Origin: Dyadobacter sp.
GTDB taxonomy: Bacteria > Bacteroidota > Bacteroidia > Cytophagales > Spirosomataceae
Length of the DNA: 64,000 bases
NCBI RefSeq assembly: GCF_017744695.1
Contig: NZ_JAGIAS010000012.1
Span: 124,001-188,000, forward strand
Reading direction: 5' to 3'
Under the pieces are notes generated by a model. That model was not told the origin of the DNA, searched no databases, and was given only the letters and a program-made list of their open reading frames with translations. The position numbers were made by a program, and so were the translations under genes. This document shows, one piece after another, positions 50,016 to 57,708 of the stretch. Position 1 is the first letter of the stretch. Each line of letters opens with the position of its first letter.

Positions 50016-50873
50016 ATGGAATTATCGGAAGAAACCTTTCATGAAATCCACCAATACCTGAGCGGCCAGGGCACGCCGGAAGAGCGCGCAGCGTTCGAGC
50101 GCCGGATGAATGCCGACGAAGAACTGGCGCGTGAAGTGGCATCTCAGCAACGTATCCGAAATGGCCTGAAAGCGAATGGATACAAGGCGCTTTTCAAAGA
50201 CATTCATGCCCAGCTGGAAAGCGAAGGCGCATTACCCGGCAAACCGCAAGCCGACGCGAAGATCGTGCCGCTCGCTCCCGACCATGCCCGGGCGAATGCG
50301 CGCTGGCCGTACCTGGCCGCGGCAGCAAGTGTATTAATTGCCGTCGGTTTGGTCTGGTATTTCAATTTCGGCCCCGAAGATCCCCAGGTAGCTTCCGACA
50401 CGCCGACCGTGAAGGATACCGTCACACAAACGCCACCGACAGAGCGGCCCGACACCGCTAAAAACAATGCGCCGGTGCAGCAGCCTGTCAAACCGGCCCC
50501 GGCCAGAGTCAATACAAGCGAGTTTTTTGCCACCTACTTCGATACGAACGCGGAGCTCAAAAGCCCATTTTCAGGAGAGAAGCTGGGGGTAAGTCCTTCG
50601 GCCATAGCCCAATGGCGCTCGGATACCGCGCATGTGCAGCAAGGTATCCGCTATCTTGCCAACCGGGAGGCCGCACAGGCTTTGCAGGAGCTCGGTCAGG
50701 TTGAAAACAGCCGGTACCAGCAGGTAAAAGGCACCGCCGATTGGTACAAGGCCCTTGCCTATTTGCAGCAGAACGACCTGAAAAACTGTAAGGAACAACT
50801 GAAAAAGGTCATGGCAGATCCGGACAATACATATAGCAAACAGGCCACAGAACTATTAGCCAAAATCCAATAA
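50016..50873 (+). CDS. Membrane-anchored anti-sigma-like protein with C-terminal TPR-type helices
   Basis: The 285-aa product has an acidic helical N-terminus like anti-sigma factors (ETFHEIHQYLSGQGTPEERAAFERRMNADEELAREV), one membrane segment (about 93-113) and a Pro/Thr-rich linker. A periplasmic helical domain with TPR-like repeats follows (GIRYLANREAAQALQELGQVENSRY, WYKALAYLQQNDLKNCKEQLKKV). It likely holds the ECF sigma factor encoded 66 bases upstream and senses something outside the membrane. The signal is unknown. Confidence 0.75.
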   Translation: MELSEETFHEIHQYLSGQGTPEERAAFERRMNADEELAREVASQQRIRNGLKANGYKALFKDIHAQLESEGALPGKPQADAKIVPLAPDHARANARWPYLAAAASVLIAVGLVWYFNFGPEDPQVASDTPTVKDTVTQTPPTERPDTAKNNAPVQQPVKPAPARVNTSEFFATYFDTNAELKSPFSGEKLGVSPSAIAQWRSDTAHVQQGIRYLANREAAQALQELGQVENSRYQQVKGTADWYKALAYLQQNDLKNCKEQLKKVMADPDNTYSKQATELLAKIQ

Positions 50874-50906
50874 TCCATACCTCACCTCCCATCGATATTT
50901 TATTCC

Positions 50907-52799
50907 ATGAAGCGATTATTTGTTTACATACTCCTTGCCTCGGCCACCCTCGGTTGCCACATCGACATGCCGCAGAAACCGTTGGCAAAGTTCCGGTTTA
51001 CACCTGAAAACGGCTGCCAGGCGCCTTGTGAAGTCACATTTACAAGTGAGTCGGAGAATGCGGTGTCATTACAGTGGGACTTCAACGACGGCCTGCCTAT
51101 GCAAACGGCATCGGGAAACGAAATTAAACGCACATTTACATCGGGAAAAATTTACGAGGTAAAGCTGATGGTGAAAGGCGTCGACGGCGGTACGAGCGGA
51201 GAAACGCGGTCCGTCAAGATCGATGCCGCGGCGGCATCAGCACCCGAGGCGGATTTCAAATACACCATTACCAATGACAGCATCGCCCCTGCAACGGTTA
51301 CATTTAATAACCAGTCGAAAAACGCCACCACCTATACCTGGGACTTTGGTGACACCGGTTCTGCTTCCAACACAAGTGCAGACCAGAACCCGGTTCATAC
51401 CTTCGAAAATGCGGGCAGCTACGTGGTTACGCTGACGGCCAAGAACGATGAAAATGTGACGGACACCCAAACCTACACGATTGTGGTGAAGGCACAGGTA
51501 CCGAGCGTGGACGCGATCAGCATTTCGAGCGGAAGTAATTTTACTACGGATATTCTCGCAGATAACAGCGGAAATATTTACATCTGCGGTGAAGCTGCGG
51601 GCACGATCCAGTTGGGTAATGGTAAATCCTACACATCACAATCCGGCTCTACGGACTTCTTTATAGCCAAATACAACAGTGCCATGCTCTGTCAATGGGT
51701 GACCGGTGGAGGAAGCACAGCCGACGACCACGCCAACGGCCTTGCGCTCGACGGAAACGGTGATGTGTATGTAACTGGTTTCCTGTCGGGTGCGCTCGTG
51801 GGTGGGGGTACGTCGGCGAAAGGCGGCCTTGACGGCTTTGTGGCTAAAATCAACGGATCTTCGGGCGTTCGGCAGTGGATCAAGACTTTTGGCGGTGCAG
51901 ACAAAGACCAGGGGCGCTCCATTGCCTATTTCAACAATAAAATATACCTCACCGGCTTCGTCACCGGCAACATCGATTTTGGCGGTACTGCGTCATCCGC
52001 CAATGGTACCGATGCATTTCTGGTATCGGTGAACCCATCCAGCGGAGAATTCGCGCAACCGACGATCTTCGGAGGTGGCGGAGAACAACAGGTTGAGGAT
52101 ATGACCATCGATACTGATGGAAATATTTACCTCACAGGCGCATTTGCGGGAACAATGTCATTCCCCTCTGTTGTGCAGTCACTATCTGCTGCGGGGGAAT
52201 ACGATGTGTTCGTGGCCAAATGGGCCGCAAGCTCCGGTCAGTTTCAATGGGCTAAACGCGCAGGTTCCGGTGCCGACGATTTCACCTACGATATTGTGGT
52301 GGACGCTTCCAAAAATGTTTACGTAACGGGCATGCATGATGGAAACATCACCGAACTGGGTTTATCTGCCTCAACATTTAAAAATGTATACCTGGGCAAA
52401 TGGAATGCCAACGGAGAAGTGCAGAAAGGCAAAAACGGCTTCAATGAATTGAAAGACGATTTCCACGGGGGCGTTGCACTAAGTACCAACGGAAATATTC
52501 TGATCGCAGGCTCATTTGAAGACAACGGTCGCTTCCCGATGGCGACCGGTCCACAGAAAAGCGGCAAGGGAAATATCGATATCCTGATCACCGAGGTAGA
52601 CCCCTCAGAACTCAATGCGACGGGCCGGTTCACGGTGTCTGATGGTGGCACAGGCAACGATCGTGTGAACAGAATTTGCGTTGCATCCGGTTATGTCTAC
52701 GCCACAGGCTGGTTCAGAGGAACTGCCACATTCAATAATGTCCCATTAACCGGGGTCAGCAGTGTGGATAACACCTTCATCGTCCGCTACAAGCTGTAA
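50907..52799 (+). CDS. PKD-domain and SBBP-repeat lipoprotein
   Basis: The 630-aa product has a lipoprotein signal (YILLASATLGCHID, Cys17), two PKD domains (about 26-107 and 115-195; the second contains TYTWDFGDTG) and a propeller of SBBP-type repeats. Examples are DNSGNIYICGEAAGTI, DGNGDVYVTGFLSGAL, DTDGNIYLTGAFAGTM and DASKNVYVTGMHDGNI. Such proteins are exposed on the surface and may bind other proteins or carbohydrate. It follows the sigma/anti-sigma pair by 33 bases and ends at a terminator, so it is likely a target of that sigma factor. Confidence 0.85.
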   Translation: MKRLFVYILLASATLGCHIDMPQKPLAKFRFTPENGCQAPCEVTFTSESENAVSLQWDFNDGLPMQTASGNEIKRTFTSGKIYEVKLMVKGVDGGTSGETRSVKIDAAAASAPEADFKYTITNDSIAPATVTFNNQSKNATTYTWDFGDTGSASNTSADQNPVHTFENAGSYVVTLTAKNDENVTDTQTYTIVVKAQVPSVDAISISSGSNFTTDILADNSGNIYICGEAAGTIQLGNGKSYTSQSGSTDFFIAKYNSAMLCQWVTGGGSTADDHANGLALDGNGDVYVTGFLSGALVGGGTSAKGGLDGFVAKINGSSGVRQWIKTFGGADKDQGRSIAYFNNKIYLTGFVTGNIDFGGTASSANGTDAFLVSVNPSSGEFAQPTIFGGGGEQQVEDMTIDTDGNIYLTGAFAGTMSFPSVVQSLSAAGEYDVFVAKWAASSGQFQWAKRAGSGADDFTYDIVVDASKNVYVTGMHDGNITELGLSASTFKNVYLGKWNANGEVQKGKNGFNELKDDFHGGVALSTNGNILIAGSFEDNGRFPMATGPQKSGKGNIDILITEVDPSELNATGRFTVSDGGTGNDRVNRICVASGYVYATGWFRGTATFNNVPLTGVSSVDNTFIVRYKL

Positions 52800-52825
52800 A
52801 ACACTTCCCTTTCTTTCAAATACTA

Positions 52826-52854
52826 AAAAAGAGCAGACGAAACGCCTGCTCTTT
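52826..52854 (+). terminator. Rho-independent terminator
   Basis: AAAAGAGCAG pairs with CTGCTCTTTT around a short loop, followed by a T-rich tail, 27 bases past the PKD lipoprotein stop. It ends the caspase/sigma cluster. Confidence 0.8.
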
Positions 52855-52884
52855 TGTTTTTGGATGTGAAGCCGTTGCTTACAC

Positions 52885-52911
52885 TTGACATGGCATAGAC
52901 GATTATCTTGC
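52885..52911 (+). promoter_or_regulatory. Candidate promoter of the DGPF/ECF42 pair
   Basis: TTGACA at 52885-52890 and TATCTTGC at 52904-52911 resemble the Bacteroidota -33 and -7 elements with shorter than usual spacing. It is about 90 bases before the DGPF gene. Confidence 0.3.
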
Positions 52912-52999
52912 ATTTTTGTTACAATCCGGTTTAATTAAAATTGTATTGTCCCCGTCCGGACCGTTCGGTCGTCGTAAGGGAAATCAAATCAATTCCATC

Positions 53000-53335
53000 A
53001 TGAAAGAATTCGCATTAATCTTCCGGCTTAACAATCAGACCGATTTCCGTCCTACACCGGAGCAGATACAGGAGCGCATGAACTGGCTTGCGGGTATTGC
53101 CGCGCAGAACAAACTCGCCGACAAAGGCAATACGCTTTCGAATGAAAGCGCCAAAACGGTGTATGCCGACAATGTGGTTACCGACGGCCCCTTTACCGAA
53201 ATCAAGGAATTCGTCAGCGGGTATGTGATCGTCAAAACCGACACCATCGAAGAGGCCGTGGAGCTCGCGAAAGCCAACCCGATATTCAAAATCGGGGGGA
53301 ATATCGAAGTAAGGGAAATCGTACAGCGCAAGTAA
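53000..53335 (+). CDS. DGPF-domain (YCII-related) protein
   Basis: The 111-aa soluble protein carries the defining DGPF motif at residues 62-65 (VTDGPFTEIKEFVSGYVIV), and PIFKIGGNIEVREI closes the ferredoxin-like fold. DGPF proteins are the regular partners of ECF42 sigma factors, one of which starts nine bases downstream. They are proposed to take part in the regulatory circuit, but the mechanism is unclear. The ATG at 53000 is favoured because the frame's upstream part is not protein-like. Confidence 0.9.
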   Translation: MKEFALIFRLNNQTDFRPTPEQIQERMNWLAGIAAQNKLADKGNTLSNESAKTVYADNVVTDGPFTEIKEFVSGYVIVKTDTIEEAVELAKANPIFKIGGNIEVREIVQRK

Positions 53336-53344
53336 CTTACTCGA

Positions 53345-54583
53345 ATGGCTGAAATCCCCGAAATACTGCCCGGCCTCTTCAGAAGGGAGTATACCAAAAT
53401 GACGGCGGTACTATGCCGTCATTTTGGATTAAAACACATTGAAATAGCGGAAGATATCGTGAGCGAAACTTTTCTGAAAGCCAGCGAAACATGGCCATTG
53501 CAAGGTGTTCCGGAAAATCCGACCGCGTGGCTGTACACGGTTGCCAAAAACAAAACAAAGGATTACCTCAAACATACCCGGATTTTCGAAACGCAGGTCT
53601 CCCCCACGCTGCTGCGCGGCCCGGGCCAATCGGAACCTGCATTCGACTTCTCGGCTGAAACAATCGCTGACAGTCAGCTAGCCATGATTTTCGCGGTGTG
53701 CAACCCCGCCAATTCCCCCGAAAGCCAGATCAGCCTCGCATTACAAATCCTGTGCGGTTTCAGCATCACCGAAATCGCCGACGCCTTTCTCTCCAAACCT
53801 GAGACTATCAAAAAAAGGCTCCTGCGGGCGCGGGCTAACCTGCGGAACGACCAGTTCCGGCTAGAACCTTTACACCCCACGGAAGTGCAGACGCGCCTCG
53901 ATGTCGTGCTCCGCACACTTTATTTGCTCTTCAATGAAGGGTATTTTTCCAAATCAGGCAACGCCCTCATACGCAAGGACCTGTGCGCGGAGGCCATGCG
54001 CCTTACCCATATGCTGACCGAAAATGCGGTCACCAACTCACGGCTGGTGGAAGCGCTGCTGGCATTGATGTGTTACCAAAGTTCCAGGTTCGAAGCGCGA
54101 CTAGACGGTCATGGCCAAACCATTTTGTTCGAAGCGCAGGACCAGGACATGTGGGACACGGAGCTGATCGACCGCGGCCATTACTACCTGGTCAATGCCT
54201 GCTCGGGCAGCGTGGTTTCCAAATACCACATCGAGGCCGGCATTGCCTATTGGCATACCACCCCGCCCGGGACGCAGAAGTGGGAGCATATCCTGCATTT
54301 ATACAACCAGCTGATCGTCATCGAGTACTCGGCCGCAACAGCGCTCAACCGGACATTCGCCTTTGCCAAAGTGTACGGCCATGAGGCCGGTTTGGCAGAA
54401 GCCCGGAAGCTTGGGCTGGAAAACAACACCTACTACCATTCATTGCTCGGCTATCTCTATACCCCCGTCTCCGCCGAACAAGCAGCCGAACATTACCGCC
54501 GGGCCATTGGCCTCTCCCAATCACCTGCCGAAATCCGGACGCTCGAATACGAATATGCGCGGCTGACGGGCACTACGCCATGA
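53345..54583 (+). CDS. ECF42-type sigma factor with C-terminal TPR-like extension
   Basis: The 412-aa protein has sigma regions 2 and 4 in the first 180 residues (IAEDIVSETFLKASETWPLQGVPENPTAWLYTVAKNKTKDYL in the first, CGFSITEIADAFLSKPETIKKRLLRARANL in the second; cores AEDIVSETFL and SITEIADAFL). It continues with a long helical C-terminal domain (about 190-405; LYLLFNEGY, LCAEAMRLTHML, HYLLNACSGS-like segments). That extension and the adjacent DGPF gene place it in the ECF42 group, in which the extension is needed for activity and no classical anti-sigma is present. Targets are unknown; autoregulation of this pair is typical. Confidence 0.9.
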   Translation: MAEIPEILPGLFRREYTKMTAVLCRHFGLKHIEIAEDIVSETFLKASETWPLQGVPENPTAWLYTVAKNKTKDYLKHTRIFETQVSPTLLRGPGQSEPAFDFSAETIADSQLAMIFAVCNPANSPESQISLALQILCGFSITEIADAFLSKPETIKKRLLRARANLRNDQFRLEPLHPTEVQTRLDVVLRTLYLLFNEGYFSKSGNALIRKDLCAEAMRLTHMLTENAVTNSRLVEALLALMCYQSSRFEARLDGHGQTILFEAQDQDMWDTELIDRGHYYLVNACSGSVVSKYHIEAGIAYWHTTPPGTQKWEHILHLYNQLIVIEYSAATALNRTFAFAKVYGHEAGLAEARKLGLENNTYYHSLLGYLYTPVSAEQAAEHYRRAIGLSQSPAEIRTLEYEYARLTGTTP

Positions 54584-55382
54584 TTTTCGCTTCCAGCACA
54601 CTGTCGATCACTTCGTCCAAAGCCTCATTCAACGCTTTCGGCGATTCGAGCATCGGGTAGTGACAGGTACCGGTGATTTCGATCAGTGTATAGCCATTTA
54701 CAGCGTTCTTCTCCAACGCCTCTACGTTGGTGGGCATATAGTTGACATTAATCAGGTTCATTCTGGGTTTCAACAGCGGCAAAGCTGCCCGTTCGACGCG
54801 GTCCATCACAAAAAATTGCGGCAAGGTTTGCTGTCCCATCGGCTCATAAGAGTTGCGAAACGCGGCCACGACCTTATCGGTAATCCAAAGCGGGGTTTCA
54901 GGGGTGACGAGCACCATCCGGGCGTATTGCTCATTGGTATCGGCGTAGGCCGTTCTGGAATTTTCAATGATCGCTTCTACCTGACTGTCGTATTCAGCGG
55001 GGAGCGGTGTAGCGAGATTTTTGAAATTGTCGATGGCGATAAAACCGATAATAGGGCCCGGATAAGCCGCAGCAGCCATCAGAATCAGGTTCGCGCCGAG
55101 GGAATGCCCAACCAGGATCACATCTTCCAGGTTCAATTCCCTGATGAGGTTGACCACGTCGTCGGCCATACTTTGGAGCGTCCATTCGTCTCGGTTAGTG
55201 CCCGACTCGCCGTGGCCGGCCAGATCCATCGTGACCACTTTGTATTTCTCTTTGAAAAAAGAAACCTGTTCCTTCCAGTAGGTCTGGTCGATGAACGAGC
55301 CATGGACGAAAAGCAACGTCGCGGGGCCTGTGCCGTACACGTTGTAACTAATTGGGGTTCCGTTGCTGATGATCGTTTTCAT
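54573..55382 (-). CDS. Alpha/beta hydrolase
   Basis: The 269-aa cytoplasmic protein shows oxyanion LLFVHGSFIDQTYW, MDLAGHGESG, nucleophile elbow LVGHSLGANLILMAA and a late His in TGTCHYPMLE. It is in the group of haloperoxidase/esterase-like hydrolases with no clear substrate. Its stop overlaps the convergent ECF42 gene by 11 bases. Upstream lies a 419-base repeat-rich gap. Confidence 0.87.
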   Translation of the reverse strand: MKTIISNGTPISYNVYGTGPATLLFVHGSFIDQTYWKEQVSFFKEKYKVVTMDLAGHGESGTNRDEWTLQSMADDVVNLIRELNLEDVILVGHSLGANLILMAAAAYPGPIIGFIAIDNFKNLATPLPAEYDSQVEAIIENSRTAYADTNEQYARMVLVTPETPLWITDKVVAAFRNSYEPMGQQTLPQFFVMDRVERAALPLLKPRMNLINVNYMPTNVEALEKNAVNGYTLIEITGTCHYPMLESPKALNEALDEVIDSVLEAKIMA

Positions 55383-55801
55383 AGGGCTGTTGTTTAAAGT
55401 GAATATTAATTTACTTCAAATAAACCACGCCAGAATGACAACCTATTGTCAGTACGTTTTAAAAAAAGTTACATGCCTACGGCATTTTGAAAAGATTCAG
55501 GACGGGCGCCAGGTTCTACCAACGTTACATCGCTGACGCGATTGGGTATTTGCCTAAAATAGTGCCGACAGGCACCTAACATGGGTAGAAAATGACGACG
55601 CTGGACGCTCGCTTAATTTGTTGTCACATGCCTACGGCATTTGCAAGCCGTCCGGAAAATGAGACTGGCTACCAGCGTTACATCGCTGACGCGATTGGGC
55701 ATTTGCCTAGAATAGTGCCGTCAGGCACGTAATATGGGTAGAAGATAACCGTACGCTTGTTTCGTAAAATCCCGTAGGGATGTAACAACCATTACCAGGC
55801 C
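55383..55801. repeat. Repeat-rich gap with a tandemly duplicated module of palindromes
   Basis: No gene is seen. Seven palindromes occur: ATGCC-TAC-GGCAT at 55473-55485 and 55628-55640, ATCGC-TGAC-GCGAT at 55529-55542 and 55682-55695, GTGCC-N4-GGCAC at 55562-55575 and 55715-55728, and ATCCC-GTA-GGGAT-type at 55769-55781. The first three recur in the same order with a period of 153-155 bp, and intervening sequence is similar, so a module of about 150 bp has been duplicated. The same palindrome types occur at 547-714. They fit REP-type elements of Bacteroidota. Confidence 0.75.
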
Positions 55802-57631
55802 CTACAAAATCTTCATAAACGCAACCAGCGCTCTTTTCTCGGCATCGGTTAAGTTGAGTTCGTCAAAAGGTAATGTCTGGTTTTCCAGATTAAAGCCCAA
55901 CCCATTCCCGCCGCCGCGATCATAAAAATCGACCACCTCTTCCAGTGTCTTGAAAACACCATTGTGCATGTAGGGCGCGGTGAGCGCTACGTGACGGACG
56001 GTGGGGGTTTTGAATGCATAACGATGCGGTTCACGTTTGGTCAGCACAAATTTTCCGACGTCCGGATCCACGGCTTTGCCCTCGGCGGTGGCAGGCGTAC
56101 CAAGCACTTCACTCTCGGTTTCGACATAAGCAGGCGGCACGGTACCATTGAAAAGCGGAAAGAAATGGCACGTAGCGCATTTGGCCTTCCCCATAAAAAG
56201 ATTGAACCCGGCCTTTTCCTCGACGGTCAATGCATTTTCGGAACAACGGAAATGGCGGTCGAGGCGCGAGTCCAGTGATGATAATGACCGGATGTAGCTC
56301 GCGATCGCATTTTTAAGATTGCTTTCCGTCACGCCGTCGGCGTAAGCATCTTCGAAAAGCTTGCGTGATCCGTCCTGCTTGCGCAAAGCAGCTACGGCGT
56401 CGGGCAGCGAACCATGCATTTCATCAGGATTGCGGATCACGTCGCTCGCCTGGTCTTCCAGGAAAGTTACGCGGGAGTCGGCGAACTGGACGGCCTGGAA
56501 AGACGCATTCAATAAGGTAGGCGCATTGCGGCTGATCCGCTGGCCGTTGAATCCGACCGCAAAGCTCTTGGGCTCACCATCGGTAAAAGCTTTGTCGGGC
56601 TGGTGGCAGGTAGCGCACGTACGGCCCGAGTTATTGGATAATATTGGATTGAAAAACAGCATTTTGCCCAATGCAACACGCTGGGTCGTCATGGCCTGCT
56701 CCTCAAAGTTGATGAAGTAATTGGCATTGAATGCGCCCGAATCCGTGAGCGTACGTGCGGACGGGGACAGCAATCTTTTCTCCGTAAAAACCGGGATCCC
56801 CAGTACCTTCTGCGCGTCGAGCAACTGGCTGCTGAGCGGATTGGCATATTGCTTGATAAAAACCAGCCTGTCGAACGCATTGAAATCCGGAGACTTGCGG
56901 ACGTACCGGATAGCTGCATGAAAGGTGCTATCGAGCCTGGCTCCCAATGCATTATTTTTACTGTTCCGAGTGTAATGCCCCCATTGTTCATGCACGCTTT
57001 CCAGCGCAGCGGCCGCTTCGGGCAACGAATGGAAAGCAACGGGCGAATCGAAGCCGGTGATGCCCATCGACACGATCCGGAAAACTTCCAGCCGCATGGC
57101 ATCGAATATGTGGCTGTCGGTAAGGTCATTAGTTTCCGAGATCTTCCGAAGCCGGTTCACATTCGCGCGGATCACGTTGGCGGCATGCTCCATATCGGGA
57201 TAAGCGTCAGTTGCGACTTCCGGAAATACCATTTCTTCCAAAACCTGAAAACCCTGCGGCTCATTCACACGAAGGTCGTCGTCCACTTCGGGGATGTTTG
57301 GGCCGTTGAGGGCGCGGGTGGTTTCGGGACTGTAATAAGCGGAAATGAATTCGACGCGCTTGTAGGCAATGCGGGCACGCTTGAAGGATTCCTGGATGGC
57401 GGCCGGCTGTTTCGCATGGATATTGGCCTGCAAACGGCTCACGGCACTGTCGAGCGAGGTGATGTTTTGCATAAAAGTCCGTTTCACCTCTTTGGCAGGA
57501 ACGGCCTCCGGGCGTGTCAACCACCAGATCAGGCAGACGATCAGCGGGATAACGATGATCAGGAATATGGAAAAGAGCAGCCTCCTGTGGCGGTAAATAA
57601 ATGAATTGGGGTTACGCTCGAATTTCAGCAT
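55802..57631 (-). CDS. Di-haem cytochrome c peroxidase family protein with N-terminal helical domain
   Basis: The 609-aa product has an N-terminal membrane anchor (about 18-39), a helical domain of about 230 residues that resembles imelysin-like proteins (YKRVEFISAYYSPETTRALNGPN, EPQGFQVLEEMVFPE) and a MauG/CCP-type domain. The two haem sites are CATCH at 339-343 and 485-489. PTLLNASFQ, FKTPTVRHVALTAPYMHNGVF and FYDRGGG are typical peroxidase landmarks. It would reduce peroxide or oxidise a protein partner in the periplasm. It follows the PhoX-like gene on the same strand, with a terminator between the two. Confidence 0.88.
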   Translation of the reverse strand: MLKFERNPNSFIYRHRRLLFSIFLIIVIPLIVCLIWWLTRPEAVPAKEVKRTFMQNITSLDSAVSRLQANIHAKQPAAIQESFKRARIAYKRVEFISAYYSPETTRALNGPNIPEVDDDLRVNEPQGFQVLEEMVFPEVATDAYPDMEHAANVIRANVNRLRKISETNDLTDSHIFDAMRLEVFRIVSMGITGFDSPVAFHSLPEAAAALESVHEQWGHYTRNSKNNALGARLDSTFHAAIRYVRKSPDFNAFDRLVFIKQYANPLSSQLLDAQKVLGIPVFTEKRLLSPSARTLTDSGAFNANYFINFEEQAMTTQRVALGKMLFFNPILSNNSGRTCATCHQPDKAFTDGEPKSFAVGFNGQRISRNAPTLLNASFQAVQFADSRVTFLEDQASDVIRNPDEMHGSLPDAVAALRKQDGSRKLFEDAYADGVTESNLKNAIASYIRSLSSLDSRLDRHFRCSENALTVEEKAGFNLFMGKAKCATCHFFPLFNGTVPPAYVETESEVLGTPATAEGKAVDPDVGKFVLTKREPHRYAFKTPTVRHVALTAPYMHNGVFKTLEEVVDFYDRGGGNGLGFNLENQTLPFDELNLTDAEKRALVAFMKIL

Positions 57632-57663
57632 GTTGCAGGAGTGGGTATTAATTCAAAAGGAAA

Positions 57664-57693
57664 ACTCCTGGCCCGAAAATTCCGGCCAGGAGT
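57664..57693 (-). terminator. Terminator of the PhoX-like gene
   Basis: ACTCCTGGCC (57664-57673) pairs with GGCCAGGAGT (57684-57693). On the minus strand the hairpin follows the PhoX-like stop by 15 bases and is followed by TTTTCCTTTT. Confidence 0.75.
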
Positions 57694-57708
57694 CTGAAAA
57701 CTATGTAA

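Noticed and set aside
55473-55781. Remnant of an insertion sequence
   Set aside because: No transposase frame or terminal inverted repeats of an IS are visible; the pattern is a series of short independent palindromes.
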